From an uncultured Pelagibacteraceae bacterium (GTDB taxonomy: Bacteria > Pseudomonadota > Alphaproteobacteria > Pelagibacterales > Pelagibacteraceae): a DNA stretch of 64,000 nt. Of this stretch, positions 51,085 through 60,223 are shown one piece after another. Position numbers and translations under genes: made by a program. The stretch spans positions 1 to 64,000 of the forward strand of contig CACPQM010000003.1 in the NCBI GenBank assembly GCA_902636075.1, written 5' to 3'. The stretch's first letter is position 1, and the number at the start of each line of letters is the position of its first letter. The notes under the pieces were generated by a model. That model was not told the origin of the DNA, did not search any database, and saw only the letters and a program-made list of their open reading frames with translations.

Positions 51085-52035
51085 ATGATCTACAACAACT
51101 CAAAATTGAATGAATTAGAAATTCATAAAATTTTGTCTCAAAATTTTGATGAACTCGCTCCTGTTTATTTTAAATTTTTATCCGAATGGATGAATTCGTC
51201 TTATGAGAAATTTCAAGATATAGAAAAATATATGATTATTCTTTATTTGATAAATAAGGACTTTGAATTTTATATAAATAATAAAATTGTTGAGAACTAC
51301 GATACCTTCTTTTTATACGATAAGTCTTTAGAGCTTGATCAAATTAATATAATTGAAATTTCAAAAAATTTAAATATTCCAAAAGAAAGTGTAAGACGAA
51401 AGATCTTAAATCTTGAAAAATTTGGTGTGCTACAAAAAATAGGTAAAAAAATATATATAGAAAGATCTGCATACAAATTAATGCAACCTAAAAAAACTTT
51501 GCAAAATTTATCATCCCTTTTTGCTAAAATTATTGAAATTTGTAAAAAAAAAGAATTGCTAATTAGGTCAATGAATGTTGATGAAATTTCTAATCGAATA
51601 AAACAAAATTTTACGTACTGCTGGTATTATTTTTATAATTTTATATTTAGTCTAACTAATAGATGGAAAAATCAAGTTGGTGATTTAGAAAAATTATCCG
51701 TATCAATGGTTATAATGCTTAACTCAACAGTTTCTAATTCATATTTAATAAACGGGTGGAATTTTTCTAAGTGGAAAAAAAATAAATCAATTATAGAAAT
51801 GGTTGGAGTCAATGCAATGTCAATTTCTGATATTACCAATATCCCAAGACCCACTGTAGTTAGAAAATTAAATTATTTGAAAAAAAATAAGTATATTAGT
51901 GTAAATAAAAAAAAACTTTATAATTTAAATCTTGAAGATAAAGCATTGAAAGATACGATAAAATTCCAAGAAAAAAATATTTTATTTTTATCTATTCTTT
52001 TTAATAAAATTTTAAATCAGATTTATATTAATTAG
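51085..52035 (+). CDS. DNA-binding regulator with two winged-helix domains
   Basis: A 316-residue protein that contains two similar helix-turn-helix units: IIEISKNLNIPKESVRRKIL with a following wing around residue 100, and MSISDITNIPRPTVVRKLNYL with its wing around residue 260. The parts between and before them are helical. This looks like an internal duplication in one chain, giving two DNA contacts. The start at 51085 is chosen because upstream in-frame candidates (51052 TTG, 51070 ATG) fall within the repeated TGGGTC motif. Its 3' end overlaps the BASS gene by 8 bases. It could control the divergent or neighbouring transport and sulfonate genes. Confidence 0.72.
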   Translation: MIYNNSKLNELEIHKILSQNFDELAPVYFKFLSEWMNSSYEKFQDIEKYMIILYLINKDFEFYINNKIVENYDTFFLYDKSLELDQINIIEISKNLNIPKESVRRKILNLEKFGVLQKIGKKIYIERSAYKLMQPKKTLQNLSSLFAKIIEICKKKELLIRSMNVDEISNRIKQNFTYCWYYFYNFIFSLTNRWKNQVGDLEKLSVSMVIMLNSTVSNSYLINGWNFSKWKKNKSIIEMVGVNAMSISDITNIPRPTVVRKLNYLKKNKYISVNKKKLYNLNLEDKALKDTIKFQEKNILFLSILFNKILNQIYIN

Positions 52036-52876
52036 ATCTCCGTAAAATAAAAATTAAAATAAAACCAGTTATATACATTATTAATGCGTAAGCTGCTGTA
52101 GGAATGATATAGCTAATATCACTAAATATTTGAGTAGCCACAAATATCGCCAATGTTCCGTTTTGTAGGCCACACTCAATTGCAATGCACTTTCTTTGTT
52201 TAATGCCTGTTGCAATTAATTTTGCTACATAATATGCAATTAGCATCATTGATATATTTAGTAGAAGAACTGCTAACCCAGCTTGTTTGAGGTAAGAAAA
52301 TATATTTTCTCTCTCTTCAATCCATATTGAGGCAAAAACGATTATAAATAATAAAGTTGTTATCCTTTCAATAGTTGAAATGTTAGAGGTAATAAAATTT
52401 TCGGCAAATTTTCTTATAATCATTCCTAAAATAACTGGAACAGTCACAACTAATGCCATTTTAAATGCAATTCCGGTCATTGTTATATTTGTTGATATAT
52501 TTGAAATACCTAACAGATCTGCAGATTTGAATATTATAAATGGTACAGAAATTATACTGATCAAACTTATGATTGCCGTTAATGAAATAGACAAAGCAAC
52601 ATCACCGTTTGCAAATTTAGTCATTACATTTGATGTGACACCACCTGGTGCAGCAGCAATAATCATTACACCTAAAGCTATCTCTATAGGTAAATCTAAT
52701 ATTAATACAATTATGAATGCAACCACTGGTAATAGTATTAACTGACAAATGAAGCCGACTAAGAAATCTTTTGGATAATTGATCACTCTTAAGAAATCAC
52801 GCCCTGTCAATCCTAGACCAAGACCTAACATTATAAGAGCTAAAGCGATCGGAGCTATTTTAGTAACTACTTCCAC
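52028..52876 (-). CDS. Bile acid:sodium symporter (BASS) family transporter
   Basis: A 282-residue membrane protein with about ten helices. The AAPGGVTSNVMTKFANGDVALS segment is the conserved crossing helix of BASS proteins and the ECGLQNGTLAIFVA region is the second one. Members move organic anions such as bile acids, pantoate, pyruvate or glucosinolates with sodium. Located between the two-HTH regulator and pta-hpsN, it is a candidate uptake route for DHPS or another organosulfonate; that is inference. It is divergent from pta by 63 bp. Confidence 0.88.
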   Translation of the reverse strand: MEVVTKIAPIALALIMLGLGLGLTGRDFLRVINYPKDFLVGFICQLILLPVVAFIIVLILDLPIEIALGVMIIAAAPGGVTSNVMTKFANGDVALSISLTAIISLISIISVPFIIFKSADLLGISNISTNITMTGIAFKMALVVTVPVILGMIIRKFAENFITSNISTIERITTLLFIIVFASIWIEERENIFSYLKQAGLAVLLLNISMMLIAYYVAKLIATGIKQRKCIAIECGLQNGTLAIFVATQIFSDISYIIPTAAYALIMYITGFILIFILRRSN

Positions 52877-52939
52877 TATTTATCCTTATATCAATAATAG
52901 TATATTAGTTTTTTTATTAATTTAGTATATATAAATCCA

Positions 52940-53851
52940 ATGCTTTCAGATAAATCAACAGTTTGTCCTATCAATTTGCTTGATATTGCTCACCAAAAAA
53001 GAGGAGCTAAAGCGGCAATTGTAAATGCAGGCAAAAGACTTCCCATGCTGTCTGTAATGGACTCCGTGAAAGAAAAATTAATAATTCCCGTTTTAATAGG
53101 TGATGAAATAGAAATAAAAAAAAATGCTGAGGAATTAAAATTTGATATTTCTGATTTTGAAATAATAAATGAGCCAATTGAAAATAACACAGCTAAAGTT
53201 GCTGCGAAGCTTGCTGGTGATGGACAAGTAAAAATAATTGTTAAAGGTCACATACATACAGATATTTTAATGAAAGAAGTTTTATTAAGAAAATATAATT
53301 TAATCGGTAAAAAAAGATTGAGTCATATTTGGCATATGACGTTAGATAAAGAGGATAAGCCGTTAATAATAACTGATGGAGCTTTAAATGTTAATCCAAA
53401 TGTTAAAACAAAAATGCATATTCTGAAAAATGTAGTTGATTTTTGCCATAGAATTAAAATCGCAAAACCAAAAATTTCTATTTTGTCTGCAACAGAGGAA
53501 GTTTTGGACAGCATGCAAAGCTCAATTGATGCTAAAGAAATATGTAAATTAGCTGAGAAAGAAAATTTAAATGCAGATATATTCGGCCCTCTTGCCTTTG
53601 ATAATAGTGTATCAAAAAAATCAGCAGAGATAAAAGGCATAAAAAATATAGTAGCTGGAGACGCCGATGTATTACTAGTTCCAAACGTTGAAACAGGAAA
53701 TGCCCTTGTTAAAATGATGATTTATTTTATGGGTGCATGTGCGGCAGGAGTGGTTATAGGAGGGAAAGTACCTGTGGTAATTACTAGTAGATCGGATGAT
53801 GCGACAGCAAGGCTAGCATCTATTGCGGCAGCTGTGGTAGCTTTAGACTAA
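52940..53851 (+). CDS. pta: Phosphate acetyltransferase
   Basis: A 303-residue phosphate acetyl/butyryltransferase. The central KGHIHTDILMKEVL motif and the late VLLVPNVETGNALVKMM and SRSDDATARLAS motifs are family signatures. The short form without the N-terminal regulatory domains fits the Pta used with Xsc. It converts acetyl phosphate from Xsc to acetyl-CoA. Although xsc is 36 kb away, hpsN follows 42 bp downstream, which ties this gene to sulfonate use. A phosphate butyryltransferase is the alternative. Confidence 0.88.
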   Translation: MLSDKSTVCPINLLDIAHQKRGAKAAIVNAGKRLPMLSVMDSVKEKLIIPVLIGDEIEIKKNAEELKFDISDFEIINEPIENNTAKVAAKLAGDGQVKIIVKGHIHTDILMKEVLLRKYNLIGKKRLSHIWHMTLDKEDKPLIITDGALNVNPNVKTKMHILKNVVDFCHRIKIAKPKISILSATEEVLDSMQSSIDAKEICKLAEKENLNADIFGPLAFDNSVSKKSAEIKGIKNIVAGDADVLLVPNVETGNALVKMMIYFMGACAAGVVIGGKVPVVITSRSDDATARLASIAAAVVALD

Positions 53852-53893
53852 ATGAATATTGAAAAAAAATAATAATTAAATTAGGATTTAAAG

Positions 53894-55180
53894 ATGGCAA
53901 CAACATATTTAAAAAAATCACCAAAAACTTCATCAACAGATGACACAAAAACTAGAGAAATTGTAGAAAATATTTTAAAGGATATAGAGAAAACAAAAGA
54001 AAAGGGATGTATCGAGTTATCAAAAAAATTTGATGGATATGAAGGTGAAGTAATCGTTACAAGAGAAAAAATTGAACAAATTAAAAAGAATTTAGATCCT
54101 AAAACTAAAGATGATATTCAATTTTCTCATGAAAGAGTTAGAAAGTTTGCTGAAGCACAATTAAAAAATTATGGTCAAGATTTTGAAGTAGAGTTATCTG
54201 ATGGTTTGTTCGCTGGTCAAAAATTAATTCCTGTCAATACAGCTGGATGTTACGTGCCGGCAGGAAGATATGCTCATATTGCATCTGCAGTAATGAGTGT
54301 CACCACTGCTAAAGTTGCTGGTGTTAAAAATATTATTGTTTGCAGCTCACCAAAACCTGGTGTTGGAGTTCATCCTGCTATTGTTTACACCGCTGACTTA
54401 TGTGGAGCAGATGTAATAATGAATTTAGGTGGAGTTCAGGCTATTGCTGCAATGACTTATGGTCTTTTTGGTAATGCACCTGCTGATATGCTTGTTGGTC
54501 CTGGAAATCAATTTGTTGCAGAATCAAAAAGAATTTTATTTGGCAAAGTAGGTATAGATTTATTTGCTGGTCCAACAGAGATTGCAGTTATAGCAGATGA
54601 AACAGCAGACCCAGAATTAGTTGCTTTCGATTTAGTTGGACAAGCAGAGCATGGTTATAATTCTCCAGCCTGGTTATTTACAAAAAGTAAAAAATTAGCA
54701 GAGTATGTAATTCAAAGAGTTCCAGAATTAATTGCAGATTTACCAGATTTACCAAGAGAAAATTCAGGAGCTGCTTGGAGAGACTATGGTGAAGTTATTT
54801 TATGCGACACAGATGAAGAATTGGCAAAAATTAGTGATGAATACGCACCTGAACATCTTGAAATTCAAACTAAAAACCTTCAATGGTTTCATGACCGATT
54901 AAAGAACTATGGATCATTATTTATTGGAGAGGAAACTACAGTTGCTTATGGAGATAAATGCTCAGGGACCAATCATATTTTACCAACAAAAGGTGCAGGA
55001 AAATATACAGGTGGTTTATTTGTAGGAAAATTCATTAAAACATTGAGTTTTCAAAGAATGACTAAAGAGTCTACTAAAGAAGTGGGTGCAGCTTGTGCTA
55101 GAATTTCAAGATATGAAGGAATGGAGGCTCATGCGAGAACAGGGGATGTTAGACTTAGAAAATATGGATTTCAAAATTAA
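53894..55180 (+). CDS. hpsN: Sulfopropanediol 3-dehydrogenase HpsN
   Basis: A 428-residue enzyme homologous to histidinol dehydrogenase that oxidises 2,3-dihydroxypropane-1-sulfonate (DHPS) to sulfolactate in two NAD-dependent steps. Zinc and catalytic residues are Gln250, His253 (GQAEHGYNSP), Glu320-His321 (APEHLE), Asp354 (YGDKCSGTNH) and His413 (MEAHARTGD). The wording of GCYVPAGRYAHIASA and QAEHGYNSPAWL matches HpsN rather than HisD, and no other histidine genes are near. Together with SuyAB it forms a DHPS-to-pyruvate route. pta is upstream on the same strand. Confidence 0.9.
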   Translation: MATTYLKKSPKTSSTDDTKTREIVENILKDIEKTKEKGCIELSKKFDGYEGEVIVTREKIEQIKKNLDPKTKDDIQFSHERVRKFAEAQLKNYGQDFEVELSDGLFAGQKLIPVNTAGCYVPAGRYAHIASAVMSVTTAKVAGVKNIIVCSSPKPGVGVHPAIVYTADLCGADVIMNLGGVQAIAAMTYGLFGNAPADMLVGPGNQFVAESKRILFGKVGIDLFAGPTEIAVIADETADPELVAFDLVGQAEHGYNSPAWLFTKSKKLAEYVIQRVPELIADLPDLPRENSGAAWRDYGEVILCDTDEELAKISDEYAPEHLEIQTKNLQWFHDRLKNYGSLFIGEETTVAYGDKCSGTNHILPTKGAGKYTGGLFVGKFIKTLSFQRMTKESTKEVGAACARISRYEGMEAHARTGDVRLRKYGFQN

Positions 55181-55185
55181 TTAAG

Positions 55186-56085
55186 TCAGATTCTAGAAAA
55201 TAGTAAAATTGTAACCCCAAAAACAAATATTATTATACCAATTATTTCTGTAACTCTTACTTTTTCTTTAAAGAAATATCTTGAGGAAAAGTAACTGAAT
55301 AATAATTCGATTTGCCCAACTGCTCTAACGAAAGAGGCTTGTATTAATGTAAATGCATAAAACCAAGATAAAGAAGCCAAAAATCCAGCAATCCCTATTA
55401 ACATACAATCGTATTTGTCATCATAAAGTTTTTTTAATTCTTTTTTTTCAAATAATAAAAGATAAATAGTTAAAATTATAGTTGGTATCAAAAGTCCAAA
55501 TAATAAAGTTGATATTACTTTTTCAAAGTTTGAGTTGAAGTTCTCCAAAGATAAAGCTGCAGATCTAAAATAAACAATACTTAAAGCTAAAAATAAACCT
55601 GATATTAACCCTATCAATGTAGTTTTTGAAAATATATTTTGTAAAAATAACTTTAAATCTTTAATTGATAAAATTATTACTCCTAAAGTTGAAATTAAAA
55701 TTCCACTTATTCCTAATTTACTTAGCTTTTCATTAAGTATTAAATATTCAAATATTGCAACTTGCACAACCTCAGTTTTACTTAAAGAAGTTCCAACAAC
55801 AAAGTTTGAAAACTTAAAAAGATACAAAAGGACAAATGTAAATATTACTTGAAAAATTGATGCCATTGTAACATCAATTAAAAAACCAGGCTGGTTAATA
55901 ACTTCTGCTAGAACAGAAAAATCTCTAAAATATATAAAGAAAAAAATTAATGCTAAGGGTAATGCGAAAGAAAATCTTACATAAGTCGATGCAATAGTGG
56001 AGACATCTTTATTAATTTTTTTTTGAAATGAAGATCTTAGGTTCTGAAAAAATGCAGCTATAATTGTAACAACTATCCAGTTCAT
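55186..56085 (-). CDS. EamA-family (DMT) transporter
   Basis: A 299-residue inner-membrane protein with ten helices arranged as two five-helix EamA repeats; the second repeat begins near residue 150. The QKKINKDVSTIASTYVRFSFALPLAL entry and ASFVRAVGQIELLFSYFSSRYFFKEKV are typical. Such carriers export or exchange metabolites. It follows the ABC ATPase gene by 34 bp on the same strand, so it may belong to the module described at 56-64 kb. The substrate is unknown. Confidence 0.88.
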   Translation of the reverse strand: MNWIVVTIIAAFFQNLRSSFQKKINKDVSTIASTYVRFSFALPLALIFFFIYFRDFSVLAEVINQPGFLIDVTMASIFQVIFTFVLLYLFKFSNFVVGTSLSKTEVVQVAIFEYLILNEKLSKLGISGILISTLGVIILSIKDLKLFLQNIFSKTTLIGLISGLFLALSIVYFRSAALSLENFNSNFEKVISTLLFGLLIPTIILTIYLLLFEKKELKKLYDDKYDCMLIGIAGFLASLSWFYAFTLIQASFVRAVGQIELLFSYFSSRYFFKEKVRVTEIIGIIIFVFGVTILLFSRI

Positions 56086-56119
56086 CTTAATTTAACAACG
56101 GTCAAGCTCAAAAAGTGAT

Positions 56120-57169
56120 TTAAATTCTACTTCCGTGTTCATCAAATATAAAAATATCTTTGGAATCAAAATTAAGCTCGCTTTGAAAATCAACTTGGCT
56201 AGATATTTTTGCGCTGAGTTCTAAGTTATCATTACTCATGTAAACAATTTTCTCATTTCCTAAATTTTCTACTAGATCAATTTTAGGTTTAAATTTAAAT
56301 TCTGAGCCATTTGAAACATTAAAATGTTCTGGTCTTATCCCTAAGAAATAATTTTTTTTGTCGAATTTAGTTTGTGCAAAAGTAATTTCATTTCCCAAAA
56401 AATTTATTTTATTATCTGAAACTATACTCTCTGAGTTTAATGGTAGAATATTCATTTTTGGTGTTCCAATAAACTGTGCTACAAAAATATTAGATGGATT
56501 ATTATAAATTTCATCTGGAGTTCCTACTTGTTCTATATTTCCAAGATTTAATATTACGATCCTATCAGCGAGAGTCATAGCCTCAACTTGATCATGAGTT
56601 ACATATATCATATTTGTTTTAATTTGATTGTGTAATTTTGAAATTTCTACTCTCATTTCAGCTCTCAATGCTGCATCTAAATTTGAAAGAGGTTCATCAA
56701 ATAAAAATATTTTTGGATTTCTTGTAATTGCTCTGCCGATTGCAACCCTTTGTCTCTGTCCTCCTGAAAGTTGTTTGGGTTTTCTCTCTAAAAGCTCTTC
56801 AATTTTTAAAATTTTTGCAGCTTGCGTTACTTTTGTCTCAATTTCTTCTTTAGATTTTTTTTCAATTTTTAAACCAAATGACATATTCTCATACACATTC
56901 ATATGAGGGTACAAAGCATAAGACTGAAAAACCATTGCCGTTTGTCTTTTCGAAGGGTGGAGATCATTTATTTTCTGGTCATTAATGAAAATTTCTCCTT
57001 CGTCGATTTTTTCTAAACCTGCTATCATTCTTAATAAGGTAGATTTTCCGCAACCAGATGGTCCAACTAGCACAAGAAATTCGTCATCCTTGCCCATTAA
57101 ATTAAAGTCTGTAATTATTTTATTTGATCCAAATGATTTATGAACACCAGTAAATTTTATATTAGCCAT
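56120..57169 (-). CDS. ABC transporter ATP-binding protein (MalK/UgpC type)
   Basis: A 349-residue ATPase of the carbohydrate-importer type: Walker A GPSGCGKST near residue 36, signature LSGGQRQR near 134, Walker B IFLFDEPLSNLDA near 155, and the regulatory OB-fold/TOBE domain from about 235 to the end. It very likely energises the MalFG-type permeases at 62.7-64 kb, which have no ATPase of their own in view. It is preceded by the SnoaL-like gene with 1 bp between them. Confidence 0.93.
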   Translation of the reverse strand: MANIKFTGVHKSFGSNKIITDFNLMGKDDEFLVLVGPSGCGKSTLLRMIAGLEKIDEGEIFINDQKINDLHPSKRQTAMVFQSYALYPHMNVYENMSFGLKIEKKSKEEIETKVTQAAKILKIEELLERKPKQLSGGQRQRVAIGRAITRNPKIFLFDEPLSNLDAALRAEMRVEISKLHNQIKTNMIYVTHDQVEAMTLADRIVILNLGNIEQVGTPDEIYNNPSNIFVAQFIGTPKMNILPLNSESIVSDNKINFLGNEITFAQTKFDKKNYFLGIRPEHFNVSNGSEFKFKPKIDLVENLGNEKIVYMSNDNLELSAKISSQVDFQSELNFDSKDIFIFDEHGSRI

Positions 57170-57170
57170 A

Positions 57171-58256
57171 CTAAATCTTAATTTTTTCTAAAACGTCTAC
57201 ACCTATTTGTTTTAATATATGAAGTATATCAATTGGCACCCAATTTTCACGGATTTTCCCTTGATCATGATGATAAAAATCCATCACTCTCATTGTTATT
57301 TTTTGTTTACTTGCATTAAATCCTAGCCAATCATTTGACCCATAAACACCCTCTAAACTATGCCAACCAGCACACAAAGAGAATTTTCCATCCCCTATTT
57401 CACAATAATGTCCGAGCTTATAATAGTCTCTATCAGTAAATGATCTTCTAAATGGTAATTGATGCATATCAATAAAACCCTCTAAAGATCTAGAAGTACC
57501 TATCCCACATGGTCCATACCAAATCATTTTATCATGCCAGAATTCTTTCTGTGGATGGTCTAGCAATCTTTGTTTTAGTTCATCATTTGAAATATTTTCT
57601 TTTTCTGGCTTAAAGTTTAAGCTTCTATTCATTGACAAAGATTGTTTTAAATTTGAATTTGAGACTTCAATATCCTTTTCAAAAAAATTTACCCCATCAG
57701 TATTAATTGGAGGCATCCAAGCACCTTCTGGTCCTCTTGATGGGTTAATTTTTAAATCACTACATTGTCTTAAGAAATCTAAAACATCTAATAATATATA
57801 GCTTTCGATTATCTTATCTTCTTTTAATTCATGAATTTCACAACATCTAAGATTTATCATTTTAAAATTTGGTTTTATGCCTAACCAAGATTTCTTAAAA
57901 TAACCTGACAACATAGAGTATGCTCCTACTAATATTTTATCTCTAAAAGCGCCTCCCAAGACAATATGTTCTCTTCTCTCTAAATCCGGAAAAGCCTCTA
58001 GCAGAGGTATCCAAAGTTTCTCCTTTAAATTTTTTAATCCTGTGAATTCATTTAACGGATAAAAACAATTCACTTTTACGTCGCTAACAAAAGCCTCTTC
58101 TAAACTTTTATCAATTTCTTTTATGCCTAGACTGATAATTTGATTTAAATATTTTCTAATTAAATTTTTATTTTGTAAATTTTGCTCTGGTGAAAGAATA
58201 ATATCCTTTACATTTGTTTTGGTTTTAAGCCCTGTATCAAATTGCTCTATTTGCAT
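57171..58256 (-). CDS. SnoaL-like (NTF2-fold) protein with two domains
   Basis: A 361-residue protein made of two NTF2/SnoaL-like domains, about residues 30-165 and 210-350. Each contains the aromatic-rich strand pattern typical of SnoaL-type proteins (for example WLGIKPNFKMINLRCCEIHELKEDKI in the first and KQKITMRVMDFYHHDQGKIRENW in the second). SnoaL members catalyse aldol cyclisation, isomerisation or hydrolysis of small ligands. A related two-domain protein is encoded at 59.3 kb. It precedes the ABC ATPase gene by 1 bp and diverges from the cupin gene by 54 bp. Confidence 0.8.
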   Translation of the reverse strand: MQIEQFDTGLKTKTNVKDIILSPEQNLQNKNLIRKYLNQIISLGIKEIDKSLEEAFVSDVKVNCFYPLNEFTGLKNLKEKLWIPLLEAFPDLERREHIVLGGAFRDKILVGAYSMLSGYFKKSWLGIKPNFKMINLRCCEIHELKEDKIIESYILLDVLDFLRQCSDLKINPSRGPEGAWMPPINTDGVNFFEKDIEVSNSNLKQSLSMNRSLNFKPEKENISNDELKQRLLDHPQKEFWHDKMIWYGPCGIGTSRSLEGFIDMHQLPFRRSFTDRDYYKLGHYCEIGDGKFSLCAGWHSLEGVYGSNDWLGFNASKQKITMRVMDFYHHDQGKIRENWVPIDILHILKQIGVDVLEKIKI

Positions 58257-58310
58257 ATATATTTATTTATTGGAAATATTCGTGTATCACAATATTATAA
58301 TTAAAAAAAT

Positions 58311-59255
58311 ATGAATATTAGACTTGCTAAATTTCAAGATTTAACTCCAAGTACTTTGCCATTTGTTGAAGGTAAATTAGAAGGACACAAAGAGAGAAAA
58401 AATTACTCAATATTGGGACCAGGTGTTGCAGAGGATGCAAATCAATCTATAAAAATATCAGAACCTCATGGATTTAACCTGGGTGCTGTTTCTGCAAAAC
58501 CCTTAAATGGTTCTGGTCTTCATAGCCATTTAACTGCTGAAGTATTTATAATTTATTCAGGTAAATGGAGGTTTTATTGGGGATCAAAAGGCAAGGATGA
58601 AACAATATTAAGTGCAGGAGATATAATATCTATGCCAACAAATATGTTTAGAGCATTTGAAAATGTAGGAGATGAAGAAGGTTTTATTTTTGTTGTTCTT
58701 GGAGGCAATGATCCTGGAATTGTAACATGGATGCCTGAAGTTCTTGAAAGAGCAAAACAAACTGGTATGGCGCTCCTAGATGACAATTCTTTAATTGATT
58801 TAAATAGTGAAGAAATTCCAATTGGTAGAAAGTTGCTCGACCCAATATCAAACGATGAAATTATAAAATTTGATAATTATAACCTTCAACAATTACAAAA
58901 AAATATATGCGAGGCCAGCAAAAGAATTAAGAATGAAAATAATATTGGAAATAATATAAAAATTTCACATATTTTAGGTGAAAAATTTCAAAACAAATCA
59001 ATAACACCATTAATACAACAAGATACAGGATTTAATTTAACCACTTTTAGATCTAAAAAAGGAATAGTAGATAATTTAAAATTTGATCAGCCTACAATTT
59101 TTTTCTCACAAAAAGGAAAATGGAAAATTGAAATAGAAAATTCGTATTACGAAATAAATTATAAAGATACATTTTCAGTTCCGGTTGGATCACATGTTAG
59201 TATTCAGACAGACGGAAAACATGATTCTCTTCTCAATTGTGTATCAAAAGTATAA
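58311..59255 (+). CDS. Bicupin protein
   Basis: A 314-residue protein with two cupin barrels. The first (about residues 50-140) has the metal-binding motif GSGLHSHLTAEVFIIYSGKWRFYWG with two histidines and a glutamate; the second (about 225-314) lacks the histidines and is probably structural. Gentisate- or oxalate-type bicupins have similar layout, but the substrate is unknown. It starts a plus-strand run with the second SnoaL-like and MetE-like genes; its stop overlaps the next ATG (TAATG). Confidence 0.82.
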   Translation: MNIRLAKFQDLTPSTLPFVEGKLEGHKERKNYSILGPGVAEDANQSIKISEPHGFNLGAVSAKPLNGSGLHSHLTAEVFIIYSGKWRFYWGSKGKDETILSAGDIISMPTNMFRAFENVGDEEGFIFVVLGGNDPGIVTWMPEVLERAKQTGMALLDDNSLIDLNSEEIPIGRKLLDPISNDEIIKFDNYNLQQLQKNICEASKRIKNENNIGNNIKISHILGEKFQNKSITPLIQQDTGFNLTTFRSKKGIVDNLKFDQPTIFFSQKGKWKIEIENSYYEINYKDTFSVPVGSHVSIQTDGKHDSLLNCVSKV

Positions 59256-60223
59256 TGAAAGGTTTTGATAAGAAATATAAAGATTTCCCTGACTTCATTT
59301 TAAAAATTACAGAGCAGATATGGGAACGTAAAGATGTTGAGTCCATTGGTGAGTTTTATACAAAAGATATACCCGTGAGATCACCATTTGGGGTTACTTA
59401 TGGAAACAAACCAGTGATCGATGCAACTTATGCAACTTTGAAGGAATTTCCAAACAGGCAGTTGTTAGGTGAAGATGTTATTTGGAACGGAAATGATGAA
59501 ATCGGATATCACTCATCTCATAGAATATTAAGTAAAGGTACTCATCTAGGCGAAGGTTTTTATGGAAAACCTAGTGGAAAAGATATTTATTATAGAGTGA
59601 TTGCTGATTGTGCATGTAAAGATAATCAAGTTTATGACGAGTGGATTGTCAGAGATCAAGGTGCAATGGTAAGGCAGATTGGATACTCACCAAGAGAATT
59701 CGCAAAGATAATTATTGAAAGTGAGGGGGGACTTTCAAGTGCATCCAAGTTATTTGACTTTGAAACTGATGAGCATTCGAATTATGAAGCTGAGAAATAT
59801 AAAAATGGATCGAAAGCTGAAAAATACTCAGAGGTACTAAGAAATATATTTAATAATAACTATAAATATGAAGGATATAATAGAGCAGCCAATATTTTCT
59901 GGCCTGGGAATAAAATTGGCCATGGAAGAGAGGATATTAGGGAAAAATGGAACTCTCTAAAAAAAATGTTTTCTAATATTAAGTTTAGTGTGGAACATGT
60001 AGGTTTTTTAGAGGAAAAAGGCCAAAACTCAAGAATATCGATTAGGTGGTTTTTAGAAGGTATACACAGTAATGAAAGTAAGGATTATGGTAAAGCATCA
60101 AATAAAAAAGTATTTATAATGGGAATTAATCATGCAGAATTTTATTCAAACTCAATTATAAGAGAATGGGTATTGTTTGATGAAATTGCTATTTGGAAAC
60201 AAATTTTACTAAATCATGGTTAA
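59255..60223 (+). CDS. SnoaL-like (NTF2-fold) protein with two domains
   Basis: A 322-residue protein with two SnoaL/NTF2-like domains, about 15-150 and 185-320. The start at the ATG 59255 is preferred over an upstream TTG because it overlaps the cupin stop. It has the wording SPFGVTYGNKPVIDATYATL and NSRISIRWFLEGIHS that is typical of such barrels. It is a likely paralogue or functional partner of the protein encoded at 57.2 kb. The next gene starts 8 bases before its stop. The function is unknown. Confidence 0.8.
   Translation: MKGFDKKYKDFPDFILKITEQIWERKDVESIGEFYTKDIPVRSPFGVTYGNKPVIDATYATLKEFPNRQLLGEDVIWNGNDEIGYHSSHRILSKGTHLGEGFYGKPSGKDIYYRVIADCACKDNQVYDEWIVRDQGAMVRQIGYSPREFAKIIIESEGGLSSASKLFDFETDEHSNYEAEKYKNGSKAEKYSEVLRNIFNNNYKYEGYNRAANIFWPGNKIGHGREDIREKWNSLKKMFSNIKFSVEHVGFLEEKGQNSRISIRWFLEGIHSNESKDYGKASNKKVFIMGINHAEFYSNSIIREWVLFDEIAIWKQILLNHG

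Noticed and set aside
52380-52745. A 121-residue plus-strand frame inside the BASS transporter gene
   Set aside because: It is the complement of well-conserved membrane helices; there is no ribosome site and no recognisable domain.
53894-55180. Histidinol dehydrogenase (hisD)
   Set aside because: The sequence wording matches HpsN better, and no histidine biosynthesis genes are adjacent while sulfonate genes are.
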